Positions 21,700 through 33,600 of a stretch of 64,000 nt of DNA are shown here, one piece after another (positions within the stretch are counted from its first letter, which is position 1; every line of letters starts with the position of its first letter). The position numbers and the translations under genes were made by a program. Source of the stretch: Raphanus sativus (taxonomy: Eukaryota; Streptophyta; Magnoliopsida; Brassicales; Brassicaceae). The notes under the pieces are model-generated. The model ran no database searches. It saw nothing but the letters and a program-made list of their open reading frames with translations, and was not told where the DNA came from. The DNA is taken from contig NC_079514.1 in assembly GCF_000801105.2 (NCBI RefSeq), positions 23,538,293 to 23,602,292 of the forward strand. Direction: 5' to 3'.

Positions 21700-24410
21700 G
21701 CATTGAAATGACCTATCTTTCGGCTAAATTAAATAACTTAGGAATGAATGTGGAAGATTCATTTATTATCCAATTTATTCTAGATTTGCCTATTCTTAGT
21801 ATGAGCCATTCCAAATTAATTATAACACCATTTATGTAAGACGGATGTTGAATTAATTGACTAACAAAATGGTCCAATAGGAGGCTCAGCTTGTCCGTAA
21901 AAGTATGAAAGTTGTCTATTATGTTCAAGAAGCTAGACTTAAGTAAGTCATAAAAGACCACCACTCATAATGAATATCAAGTATATGAGAAGGAAAAGGC
22001 AAAGAAAGATGACAGATGAAAAGATCTGAATTCTTCCAGAAAGATTGTGATAAAAGAAGAAAATAGTTCAAAAATGTAACCTTTTAAGTTCCGTAAGAGT
22101 TTTCGAATCTATTCTTATAATATTTTTCTAAAACTTGGTGGATGGATAATGGTACTAATGTACATGTAACTAATTCCATGCATGATTTATTTATGATCAA
22201 AACCATAAATTCAAGTGAAAACTAATTACTTATGGATTCGGAGACAAAGTGCTAGTTGAAGCTATTTGCACTCTTCATTATGAATAGTAGATTATGTTTG
22301 GATTTATTCCAAACAATTTATGTTCTATCTATTTTCCATAAGTTTTAGTTTCATTAAGAAAACTTGATAACTGGGGTTTTTAAATCGACTTAAAGAAATG
22401 GTTGTTTTTAATTTATTCTTGAACTCTAATTGAACCAGTTCAAGAATATTAGTTGATGGTATTTATTAGATAACATTGGCTGATTAACCTTTTAAAACAC
22501 ATCTAGTTATGCACATTAGAGGGAAATTAAAGCATAAAACACGTACGGATGATAAGTATCTCTTGTGGCATAAAAGAGGTAAATATATTTCTAATAAAAG
22601 AATTTAAAGGTTGAAAAAGATGGAATTGTTGTCAATCTTGATTTATCCAACAATAAAATGTGTATAAATTGCAATAGGGATAAGCAAAATAAAGACACTT
22701 AGAAATGAGCCACAAGGAAATACAAAGCTTCTTGAAACTATACATACAAATATTTGTAGACCCTTTGACGTTTTTAGAGGTGAAAAGTATTTCATTACCT
22801 TTATTGATGATTATTCACATTATTGTTATGTATATCTATTGCATGAAAGTATCTAATTTTGGATACATTACAAGTATTTATAATTAAAGTAGTTAGGAAA
22901 TATTATATAAATGTGAAAATCATAGTGTCATATAATGGTGATGAATTTATGGCAATTATTATGAAAAGAGATTGTGTTTCGGATCTTTTGCCAAAATTTC
23001 TCCAAATTTTATCAAGCACACAACGTCTGATTCTCCATGGCATAACGGCATAGTTGGAAGGCATAACCGTACTCTTATGGAAATGGTTATATTGTCTAAA
23101 CTATAGTACATGATCATAGAAACCAATAATGTCAGATTTTATAAGAATGATAACATTAGTGGGAGATAAAGTTTAAGAAATGGTCATTCAGGAATTCAAC
23201 TTGTTGTTTACCCTAAATTGTGAATGTTGGAAATTCTCGTATTGTTCTAATGTTAAACAATGAGTACAACACAATGAAAGACCATATACTCCATGATGAA
23301 AACGTTGTCAATAATGATCAAGTACATGAAGTTAAAGAGGAACAAGCATTAAAAAGATCTACTTGTATAAGTAGATTTGCTATTTCCAATAGGTACTTTA
23401 TCAAGTAAAATCTGAAGAATCGAATATTAAAGATCTGGTTTCTTATTCATAGCTATAAAAGAACTTAATTCTGATAAATGAATTGATGCCATAAAGGATG
23501 AAGTAATATCGATGGCTGAAAATGAAGTATGGGATCTCGTTCAATTATTTTTAGGACATAGAATATTCGAGAGTAAGTGGATCTGTAAGACCAAACTCGA
23601 ATATCATGAAAATATTGAACGACCTAAGCCCGACTTGTAGCCAAAAGTTTCAATCGAAAAAGGCATCAATTAGACTAAGTCTTTTTCTCATGAGTCTATA
23701 AAATACTATTAGAATTATCATGGTCCTGGTATCTCACTATGTTCTTGAGTTCCATTGTGGATGAAAGAATTGCTTTTTTTTAAGGGTGACTTACAAGAAG
23801 TCTGTATGCATCAACCTAAAAGCTTCATAATCTAAGTATGGAGGAGGACATAGTCTACAAACTAAATAAACCAACTTATGAACTAAAACAAAACTTGAGA
23901 AATGGTATCTAAAGTTTGATGAAATCATTAAGGAATTGGTTTTTGAGAAACATAGATCCATGTATATACCTCAAGATCAGTGGGAGTAGTTCATAGTTTT
24001 TGGTTATGTATGTTGATGAAATCTTATTGGCCAGCAGTGATCTTGGTCTATTAAATGAGACCAAGAATCATCTCTCTAAGACTTTGTAATGAAAGATATG
24101 GGCTAGGCAACTTCTGTGATCGGGATTGAAATTTTCTGTGGCAGATCACTTGAAAGTGAGTTGTCTAAGAAAGCATATATTGACAAAGTTCTTGAGAGTT
24201 ATGGCATGATAATGTGTTCTTCTAGTATTGTTCCCATGCAGAAAAGTGATAAGCTTGCTCTTAAGCAATGTACGCATAACGAAGTGGAAGTTAAAGAAAA
24301 GAAAAGTTTAGAACAAATTTTGAGATATCTAAAGAGAACAAGAAATCACTTGCTCACAGATAAGAAATCAACACACCACAGGTGGTTGGATTTTAAAACT
24401 CAGATTTAAT
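21700..24410 (+). pseudogene. Copia gag-pol remnants
   Basis: Short fragments stay collinear with copia polyproteins: a gag-like piece near 21750; the pre-integrase LWHKRG-type motif (LWHKRGKYISNKRI) near 22560; an integrase core start near 22740-22860; a reverse transcriptase piece near 24010 reading MYVDEILLASSDLGLLNETK; and an RNase H-proximal piece at 24116-24409 (IGIEIFCGRSLESELSKKAY). The catalytic YVDD box reads YVDE. Many stops and frameshifts separate the pieces, so no function remains. Confidence 0.85.
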
Positions 24411-25180
24411 GGATATAATGGGTACTAAACATTACAATTTTAGCAATGTGTATCTCATCGAATGATACCTTATTATGGAAAAGCTTATAGTTGTAATTGC
24501 TTTAACGTCCAATAAAGATGCTGTGTGTGGAAAATTTAATAGGCTTCTACAAATTTAATTATGATTGCAAAAAAATATCTTTGAGTTTCAGATCGTAAGT
24601 GTTCGACTCTTTAAGTGATAATGAAATATGCAATCATATTTTTAAATAAGACATGATATCTAAAGGATCCAAGTATATGGACATTAAGATCAGTATATGT
24701 CATTTATATAAGATTTCAAAAGAGAAAAGTTTGTCATCATGCATATATGCACTAAACTTATGGTCACAGACATACTTACGAGGTCTAATGGATAGCTATT
24801 AAAGTTGTCTGATTGTGCTTAGCATATATTTGACAATGTATATGAGCTCTTAACGACTTTTGAATCTTTTGCATTCCATTTCCAATGTGCACACCAATTA
24901 TTTGTGGTTGGATTTATGATAACGGAATGAGTCTTTATATAAGACATAAAAGGGACCATTATGATGACTCCTACTTATGGTTTAACTATGATAGTAATCA
25001 ATGTAATAGTGCATGGAATGAATCATGTTGCAAAATAATATGTGCCCGCCATGTCTCTCATTGTTTGCTAGATTATCTAAGACAACTATGATGACCGAAT
25101 AAAAATAAGGATTTAACAAATAACCCTAGCCTTATGATTCTCAATAAGAAATATTTATATGCAAACACCAAGTGGGAGAA

Positions 25181-25937
25181 TGTAAGAAATATTTATATGA
25201 ATGTATATGAATGATACATTAATATTTCTTTCCCATAATGTGGTCTTATGTTAATCTATTTCTTATTGAAATTGTTAAATCATAATGGCACTTGGTAACC
25301 AATAAAATGGTAACTAAAGGAGTTTAACTTCCTAATGACTTAACTAATGGACAAGTGATTCATGTCCTAGAAGTAATCTCACATTGTGACTCATGAAAAC
25401 ATGTGTCAATGTAAGAAGGCGTTTGAATTAAGTTCAATGCATCAAAGGAAAGCAAGTTCAATGTATAAATAAATCATTCTAGAAGTATGAACACTTGTCA
25501 TTACTCAACTTTGATGGATGGTTGAGATTAGAGGATAAAACTTGTCAAGGAAGTAAGAAAGACTTGGTGAGGAAGTAAGAAAGACTTGGTGAGGAAGTAA
25601 TCAAAACTTGATGAGGAAGCTACGTCCCTCTCCCCACCTATAAATAGTTAGCTTTGGACCAAAGCAACATCAATAAAATCTAAGAAAAACATACAAAGAA
25701 ATGTTGTAGGCAAGGTGAGAGAAGATCTAACTCCAACTTAAAGTTCAAGAGATATTCTTAGGAAGAGAAGGCTTAAGTCCAACTTAAAGATCAAGAGATC
25801 ATCATCCATGATCAAAACCATTCAAGAAGATTTCTGCAATGATGAATTGAGGTATTCCGCAAATCTTTCTTATAGTTCTATTATGTGATTAGTATATATG
25901 TTAAAGATCTTAGGATTCATGTAAAATCATGTTTACA
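25181..25937 (+). repeat. 3' LTR of the copia element
   Basis: TGTAAGAAATATT to GTTTACA, about 757 bp. Compared with the 5' LTR it has a small internal duplication of ttggtgaggaagtaa near 25560 and a deletion near 25490. Confidence 0.93.
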
Positions 25938-26640
25938 AAATTGTGAGTTCGAGACATTAAGGACTGCTAGAGAGATGGTGAATCTTGTTCTTCATCAGTG
26001 ACATTCTTCTTACAACCTTCCAATTCTCAACCTTTGGCCTTTCATCTAACTCAATATTTGCACGCACAGTGAAAACACTCTTTTTGTATTCCCAAATCAG
26101 ATGCAATCCATAAGGCCATCTCACGAACTACATCATTCATCCATCTCAGCCCTTTCTATGCCTTCACTTCCATCTATAATACCTTCGCATATCCGTAAGC
26201 TTATGAACTTGTCTTTAAGAATTTTATCATCCTCGGGAAATTAAGCGCAATATAGCAAACACGTTTTGACATCCCCACCATTAAGGTTATCATGGCTATA
26301 CTTCAAAAGTAGAAGGACTTTATCTTTCATGCCAGAAAACTCTATCGCATATGAATTCAAAACATCTATACTATAACACCATTCTTGTATGGTTCTCTTG
26401 CATGGCATTGCTTCTCCTACGACACTAAGTGCCAATGGTAGGCCAAAACATTCTCTAGCAACTTTTCTTGCAAGTTTGGGGTCCCTGGATCCCCAAATCG
26501 CTTCTTAGTGTTATTTATCCAAACTTCTTTTCGAACAAATCAAATGCGTCATTTTCCGACTCATATAAAGTTCGGTTTATGCCAATTGTGATTGTCAAAT
26601 TTCATGGGGAATCCCTTGAATCAATTAAAGAAAGCAGGAT
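25938..26640 (-). pseudogene. CC-NBS-LRR resistance gene, NB-ARC part
   Basis: The minus strand shows, from high to low coordinates: NDAFDLFEKKFG; the GLPL motif in [60 protein letters not shown] (the MHD-region precursor); and [17 protein letters not shown] with CLELTI running into the copia insertion. This is the ARC/winged-helix section of an RPS5-like immune receptor. A TAA after KKFG, a frameshift in the DPKLARKVA stretch and further indels make it a pseudogene. The P-loop and coiled-coil are missing upstream; 26640-26828 shows nothing recognisable. Confidence 0.88.
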
Positions 26641-26828
26641 AGGACAAACGGAGAGAAAATGAGCACATTTTGACACCATCCCCATGACATGGTTCTTTTT
26701 TTTCCACTCCCAGGATTTATTGTTTACAAAGGTTTCTCTTGAAAGAAAAGAAAGTATGCTTTGGCGGCTTAAAAATGAGTTTTTTGCATAGAGTGCATAC
26801 CTTCGGACATGCACCTTTATATTTGCAA

Positions 26829-27892
26829 CTAGAATAAGACCCGCGCCTTACGCGGGATGAAGTTTTTATTTTCTTTATGTTTTAGAGAATGAAACATCTT
26901 AAACCAAAAAACATAATTATTTAGTTTGAGATCATATTATATATTATACGAATTTTAGAGTCATGTTGTCAAAAAAGTCATTTATTAAAAAATATTATAT
27001 ATTTAAATAAAAGAATAAAAAATAAAAGAATAAAAACGTTTCTATCATCTAATAAAATAATCAAATCTAGAATTAATATCAAAACTCTAAATTTTGAAAA
27101 TAAAAATAAAAAACAAAACTGAAGCACAAAATAAAAGGTTTTCTATTATTCCATATTTAGTGTTTATCAAATTCATATGTCTTCGATTGAACACAACTCT
27201 GTTTGTCTAACGATAAAAAAAAATTGTAAAGAATGTCAACTAATTGTTGTCTATAAAATTTATAATTTTTACTTCAATTTAGTCAAGTTATAATAAAACA
27301 AAGAGATAAAAAAGACTAAGAAAATAAGAAGCCTTAGTTGTAGTGAATTGTTACTTAATTATAGTTCAAGTGGTTTATAAATTATAATTATAGTTCAACT
27401 TATATAACAAATAGATATTTATACGTTTTTATAAACATATACATATTTACATATTTCTACTTTTGATCGGTTTTATTCGGTTTAATCGGTTATAAACCAA
27501 ATCATATCTAAATAATATGGTTTTATTAAAATCACATCCATTCGGTTTGTATGGTATATGCCAAAAAAAATCATATTATCTATTTATGTTCGGTTCAGTT
27601 CGGTACTATTCGGTTTTAGCATATTGAAAAACCTTAATTTGAATATTAGTTGGTTTTCGGTTGTTTTTTATCATATCTTAATATCTTATTATTGAATTAG
27701 ATTTTAAATTGATATTTTTTGGAACCTTACATGTGAGTTTTATATTAAAAACAAAACATAAGTACAAGTACGTAATGTGAACAAATTTATGTAAAGTGTG
27801 AATGTTTATTCTCAAATCATTGTGAAACTGACACATGTCCATTATAGTGTAAACACATTTCTTAGAATGCTTCTCCTTTAATATATAGGAGA
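26829..27892 (-). mobile_element. Non-autonomous Helitron, 1064 bp
   Basis: On the minus strand the element begins TCTCCTATATATTAAAGG at 27892, preceded by A. It ends with a GC hairpin (CCCGCG/CGCGGG, 26840-26856, 5-base loop), seven bases and CTAG at 26829, followed by T. Insertion between A and T without target duplication, the TC start and the hairpin-CTAG end together define a Helitron. The interior is AT-rich and has no coding sequence. Confidence 0.85.
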
Positions 27893-28140
27893 TCAAAGGT
27901 TTGACTATATACATTCGTTGAGCTTATACTAGGTTCTCTAACCAATGTATACAATTTATGTTGATTTTAATTAAAATATGTGATAAGAAAATGATATAAG
28001 AAAACGTTTTCTAAAGTACATCAAATACATTTATACTTGCTCAAATACATAGAATTTATCAAGACAACGATAATGCATCCTTTATTTTTATTTTTTAATG
28101 AGACTAATGAGGAGAGGGCAAGGTTAGAAACAATCTTCAA

Positions 28141-29556
28141 CTAGTTGAGCAAGTTAGATTTGTTGTCCAAGCACTCATTTTTATCTTTAGCCTTCTCTGC
28201 CTCACTGAATAGAGAATCCACAAAAGCCTCCATGTTCCTATCTGCTAACCCTCTTTCTCTACCCGCTTTAATCGCTAAACGCTTCCATTTCTCGGCGTTT
28301 TCCCTCAGCTCCACAGACTTCCCTTCCATCACTGCTTCGAAACATCGTCTTATCTCTCCTCTCTCCACCAATCCTTCCTCGTTCTCTCTCACCCTCACAC
28401 CTGTCCTCCATAAATCCTCCAAAAGCTTTGCGTTGGTTGGTTGATCTGACCACATAGGAAACGCCACCACCGGAAGGCCGAGAACCAAGCTCTCAAGCGT
28501 TGAGCTCCATCCACAATGAGTCAAAAAGCAACCTACAGCTTTATGTCTTAAAACCTCCACCTGCGAACACCATGACACAATCATACCAATCTCATCGAGC
28601 TCGTGTCTGAAACCAGCTATCTTCTCAATCTCCGTCTCCTCCTCTCCTTCTATTTTTGCTTCTCTGTTTGATTTATCAGTTATAACCCACAAAAATGGTA
28701 TTTTACATTCTATCAGAGCTCTCGCTAGTTCCTCTATTTGCTTCTTGGACAACTCAACCATTGTTCCGAAAGAAACGTAAATAACAGAAGACTCTGTTTT
28801 CGAGTCTAGCCAAAGTGAATAACTACTTTGATCTCTAACTGATTCGCTCTTTGTGAAAACATCTGGAGGAAGTAAAGGGCCAACGGCCACCATTTCGATA
28901 TTCGGGATAGCGGTTAAGGCTTTGGGCTCCAGCGAATCGAATGTGTTGACGAGGACCTTCACGTTGGATTCTTCTTTGAGACACTCCATCAAGTCTAGAT
29001 ACACTGCTTGTGCCGTGTTGCTAGTGTTTGAAGGTGAGAGGAAAGAAGGAAGATCACGGGTTTCTAGTGTAAGAAGATTCCGGAACTCGAAGAAACCCGA
29101 GTTAGTTCTGGTCGAGTGGTTGTAATAAAGGTTGAACGCCAAAGCGGGTTGGATCCATAGGAGAACAGAGGGAAGGTGATACCTACGCGCCAATTTTGGA
29201 ACCCAACTGGGAAGTATCGTGTAGATCACGCAAGCCACGGGAGAGTCTCCATTTCGGTTTGCTTCGATGAACTCGGATAGCGTTTTATCGCCGTTATGTT
29301 CGAGGTTCAGGAGACGTTTCTGGACGTCTTCAGTGGTGGAGATGACCCCGTCGTCGTATCCATCAGAGAAGGTAAGGAGAGAGAGGTTGTACAAGTTGTC
29401 GAGGTTTAGGATATTAGAACAATGATAGATGGAGAGGCACGTGGCTAAAGTGACACGTGCACTGGTGGTTCTTATGAGTCTATGAGCAAAACGGAGGGCT
29501 GGGTTCACGTGACCTTGCGCTGGATACGTTACCAATAGAAAATGCGGTGGTGCCAT
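28141..29556 (-). CDS. UGT75B: UDP-glycosyltransferase, UGT75B-like
   Basis: A 471-residue protein without introns, close to the length of Arabidopsis UGT75B1. Family 1 UGTs are cytosolic enzymes that move glucose from UDP-glucose to small molecules. UGT75B members are reported to make glucose esters of p-aminobenzoate and to act on abscisic acid. The catalytic His is H16 (PAQGH), and the C-terminal PSPG sugar-donor box spans about W329-Q372 with HCGW at 347-350 and the final Gln typical of UDP-glucose users. The region 251-330 (SSVIYVSFGTMVELSKKQIE) is nearly the Arabidopsis wording. I chose the ATG at 29556 because MAPPHFLLVT is the conserved family start; an in-frame ATG at 29664 would add 36 unconserved residues that overlap the likely leader. 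Whether it is UGT75B1 or B2 cannot be settled by eye. Confidence 0.93.
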   Translation of the reverse strand: MAPPHFLLVTYPAQGHVNPALRFAHRLIRTTSARVTLATCLSIYHCSNILNLDNLYNLSLLTFSDGYDDGVISTTEDVQKRLLNLEHNGDKTLSEFIEANRNGDSPVACVIYTILPSWVPKLARRYHLPSVLLWIQPALAFNLYYNHSTRTNSGFFEFRNLLTLETRDLPSFLSPSNTSNTAQAVYLDLMECLKEESNVKVLVNTFDSLEPKALTAIPNIEMVAVGPLLPPDVFTKSESVRDQSSYSLWLDSKTESSVIYVSFGTMVELSKKQIEELARALIECKIPFLWVITDKSNREAKIEGEEETEIEKIAGFRHELDEIGMIVSWCSQVEVLRHKAVGCFLTHCGWSSTLESLVLGLPVVAFPMWSDQPTNAKLLEDLWRTGVRVRENEEGLVERGEIRRCFEAVMEGKSVELRENAEKWKRLAIKAGRERGLADRNMEAFVDSLFSEAEKAKDKNECLDNKSNLLN

Positions 29557-29587
29557 TTCTTTAGCTCCACCAAAGTGACTTTGAGAA

Positions 29588-29640
29588 CTTGTGTTGTGTA
29601 TCCTTGAGAATGTGTTGTGTATCCTTGTGAAATTGTGTTG
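29588..29640 (-). repeat. Short repeats in the UGT leader
   Basis: The minus strand carries AAGGATACACAACACA twice (about 29594-29609 and 29617-29632) in the presumed 5' untranslated region. Confidence 0.7.
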
Positions 29641-29643
29641 TTG

Positions 29644-29660
29644 TATATATATATTTATAA
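29644..29660 (-). promoter_or_regulatory. TATA box of the UGT75B-like gene
   Basis: The minus strand reads TTATAAATATATATATA about 90-105 bp upstream of the chosen ATG, the usual place for a plant core promoter. Confidence 0.6.
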
Positions 29661-29809
29661 ACAAAAATACGACTGAGCAACTGGGATTTTATTAGGTGTT
29701 TGTAACATGAACTATAACATGTGTTACCTGGTTTACCGCTTTTAGCGTGATCCACGATCTACGCCATGATGGATATCATAACTTCTCGCCTGTCTAGCTT
29801 TTCCAAAGT

Positions 29810-30610
29810 CAAGTCTATTTTTTTTTAAGTCAACCTAATGATACCTTATATTATATTCTTTTCGTTTCATATTAAATATCGTTTTATCTTTTAAATTTTG
29901 TTTCATTATAAATGTTATTTTACACTTTCAATGTATATTTTAAACAAACTTTCCAATATTTTTCTAATTTTTAATTCATTAATTAATAAAACCAAACAAA
30001 AATTTATATTAAATAAACATAAAATAGACCTATAATACTCTCCCCCATTTTCCTTTTAACATTTATTTAAATCAGCAAATTAAATAAGACCTATAATTTA
30101 CCAGTCAGACTATCTAAATCCAAAATTATATTCACCCGTTAAATTTGGATCTAGTCCTGAAAATCTAAAAATCAACTAAGTATTTTTAAGTTTTGCTCAT
30201 TCTTCATATTTCTCCAAGTGTGTTACTTACATTTGGAGAGTATGTAAGTGTGTTATTTACATTTGGAGAGTATGTTATTTACATTTAAAGAATTTAGATT
30301 AACATGTCATAAATTTCTTAAGTGAACATTAATGATTAATCGACAATAACACTACTGCAATACTAGCATTGAATTTGAATCATTATAACACATATATAAC
30401 TCTTATAATGACGATATTATGATATGATCGAAACATTTAAAAATATATATCTTATACAAAATTAAAATTTAATTATTTAATTATTTTTTGTTAATTTTAC
30501 TAGATAATAAAAAATTTATAAAATTTTAAATTTTCTAAAAAAATACTTTTATAAAACGATTATTTTTTTACATGTATATGTGGCATCTTGGTCAGAAAAA
30601 TTAGTTGAGA
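29810..30610. other. AT-rich intergenic spacer
   Basis: This is the upstream region of the UGT gene up to the LINE tail. It is AT-rich with a short direct repeat (agtatgtaagtgtgttatttacatttggag, partial, near 30225-30285). No gene or transposon end recognised. Confidence 0.6.
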
Positions 30611-30616
30611 TAGCAT

Positions 30617-33600
30617 CTTTTTTTTTTTGTCATCAGCAGAAACAAAAAACTCTCATATTGACTCGGAAGCCCAAGCCGGTAACTCTGAGTCCATGTGAAC
30701 GACAAAAGACGGTTGCATCCTGGCACTACGTGCTAGTCGATCCGCCTGCAGATTTTGTGTTCGTGGTACATGAATAATCTCTGAGTTGATGAGCACGTCC
30801 TTTAGGGTCTTTATATCTTCTAGATAACTTGCAAAAGCTGGCCATTCCTCTGGTTCCGAAACCATCTTTACCAATTGGGAACAATCCGTTGCAAACGTAA
30901 CCCTGAACTGACGTAAATTTCTCATTCATTCCATAGCCCATATCAGCGCCTCCACTTCTGAATGAAGTGGGGATAGACTCGCTCTAACATTCCGTGCCCC
31001 CATCAGACTATCAAATCCTTCCAAAGAACTATACCAGCCTTGTCCCGAAAATTTATCTTTATCCTTCCATGAACCATCGAGAAAACACCATCTCCCTACT
31101 CGGACTCCTGGAGTATTTCCGGCGACCTGCCGGACCTGAACCTGTGAATTCACAATTTGTGCATCGTTCCATAATGTGGATTCTGTCTCAGCCAATCTTA
31201 ACGTGTCCCTCGGATCAACATCCAAATTACTGAAAACCTTAAGATTTCTCCCTTTCCAAATGTACTATAATATCCAACCAAACTGATGAATTTCCAATTT
31301 TGGCTCAATTCTCCAAAATAAATAATCCATATTTGTAAATAGAGATAGATAGGGGAATAAAGTTGAGTTTGATGGAATCTGTGAAAGAGCCCATACCTGA
31401 CGCGCCGGTGGACACTCAAAAAACACATGATTTATAGTATCCTCGGGAGCGCCACATCTATCACACCATATATCTCCTTTTAATCCTCTTGCTTGCAAAT
31501 TCTTCTTTACCGCTATGCATCCTGATACCAATTGCCACAAGAAATGTTTCATTTTTGGTGGACATTTAACTTTCCAGCAATATGCTTTCAAAATATCAAC
31601 TGTGGGGCCAACCACTGTCAATGGTTTCTCCTTGTCAGGATACACTCTCTCCACTTGATATCCTGATTTCACCGAATATTTTCCATTGTTGGTAAAATGC
31701 CATCCATCCCTATCCCTCAAGTTAGCCTTACTCAGAGGTATACTTTCGATAATTTTGATGTCCTGAGGATCCACGAGAGTCCGTAGTGCCTGCAAATTCC
31801 ACGTTCTTGAAGTTGAATCAATGAGGGAATCAACTGTCAGATCCGGATAAGTAACATGTAGATTTTTGTTTGCTGGTCTCGGGCGAGTGGATGGAATCCA
31901 GGGATCGTTCCATACTGAAATAGAAGATCCTGAACCCACCCTTTTAATTAGTCCTTTGCTAACCAGAGATCTAGCTGAAATAATACTCCTCCAGCCATAC
32001 GATGGGGAATATGAACGGATCGGTTCTAGGGGTGAGGCATTCCTAAAGTACCGTCCTTTAAATACTCTTGAAAATAAAGTATTAGGCTTCTCTATCAAGC
32101 GCCACAGCTGCTTACCAAGCATTGCCGTATTGAAATCCACAAAATCTTTGAATCCCAGTCCACCTTCTACCTTACTTAGAACTAGCTTGTCCCAAGATTT
32201 CCAATACATACCCTTAGTGTTTCCACCTGGACTCCACCAAAATTGGGCCACTGCACTCGTTAGTTTCTTTACAGTCGCTTTTGGTAGTCTATAACAAGAC
32301 ATCACATGATTTGGCAATGCCGTTACCACTGATTTAATGATCACCTCCTTGCCCCCCTTAGTGAAGAACTTAAAAGTCCAACCATTTACCCTGCTATTTA
32401 AACGTTCCTGAATAAATCCAAAGACCTGTATTTTAGATCCACCAATGTTCTCTGGTAATCCTAAGTAAGATCCCATTCCGCCCAGATTCTGAATACCCAA
32501 GATATCTCTTAGCTCTTGTCTACTAGCTTCCTCAATTTTGTGGCCAAATTGGATCGATGATTTTTCAAAATTTATTTGTTGACCAGAAACCGCTTCATAT
32601 TCCTTTAAAATCCTAAGGATGGTTTGACATTCTTCCTTCTGTGCCTTGCAGAAGAAAAGACTATCATCTGCAAAAAGCAAATGAGATATAGATGGACATG
32701 CTCTAGCCACCTTCATTCCGGTGAGTTGTTTCCCTCTCTCAGCCTTCTTTATATTAGCAATCAAAGCTTCAGTACACATAATGAATAAATAAGGCGATAA
32801 CGGGTCCCCTTGACGTAAACCTCTGTGGGGAATAATGAGACCCCGAGGTTGTCCATTTAATAAAACCTGGTACTGTACCGAAGATATACATCCCATCATC
32901 AATTTTATCCAGTGCGAATCAAAGCCCATTCTATGCAGAAGAGCTTGAATAAAATCCCATTCAACCCTATCATACGCTTTACTCATATCCGTTTTGATTG
33001 CCATAAACTTTCCTTGGCATGCCTTATTAGTCCGCAGTCCATGAAACATTTCCTGAGCAATGAGAATATTATCCGAGATCAGCCTTCCTGCCACAAATGC
33101 CGATTGTGTCTCTGATATCAGTGTTGGGAGACAAAGCTTCAGTCTCTGGCATAACACTTTCGAGATAATCTTATACCCAACATTACATAAGCTGATCGGT
33201 CTTATCTCCGTCATCCTTGTTGGCCTTTCCTTCTTTGGGATCATGCATATGTTTGTAATATTAAGCCTGGAATCCATTTCTCCTGAGACCAAGAAATCAT
33301 TTACCATATCCACTAAATCTTTCTTTATTATATGCCAAGAGTGTTGGAAAAACAAAGCAGTCATTCCATCTGGCCCGGGTGCCTTCTCGGGATGCATCAT
33401 AAACAGAGCATGTCTAACCTCCTCCTCTGTCGCCAATTTTATCAACATTTGGTTCGTCTGACTAGTAATACTTGGTGTAATCTCCTGAAGAAAATCCTCG
33501 AACTCTGATGGAGAAGTGGTAGTAAATAGATCCCCAAAATAGTCTACAGCCACCTTCTCAATACCTTGCTCCTCTGTAATCCAATTTCCCCCTTCATCAT

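Larger units (their letters stand above)
19842..25937 (+). mobile_element. Ty1/copia LTR retrotransposon, complete but decayed
   Basis: LTRs at 19842-20603 and 25181-25937 bound the element; a primer site and a polypurine tract (agtgggagaa, ending 25180) lie inside. It sits in the antisense direction within an NLR pseudogene. The flanks AAGCT (19837-19841) and AAATT (25938-25942) look like a 5-bp target duplication with two transitions. LTR divergence is several percent by eye with indels, so it is older than the element at 54569. Confidence 0.93.

Noticed and set aside
29557..29664. Longer UGT start at 29664
   Set aside because: The 36 extra residues come from leader repeats and are unlike the family; the conserved start is at 29556.
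30340..30365. CACTA end suggested by aacactactgc
   Set aside because: The bases after CACTA do not follow the CACTACAAGAAA consensus and there are no subterminal repeats.
33060..33461. Plus-strand open frames across the LINE (also 33647-34057, 31866-32294)
   Set aside because: They are complements of the LINE ORF2 with no independent coding signal.
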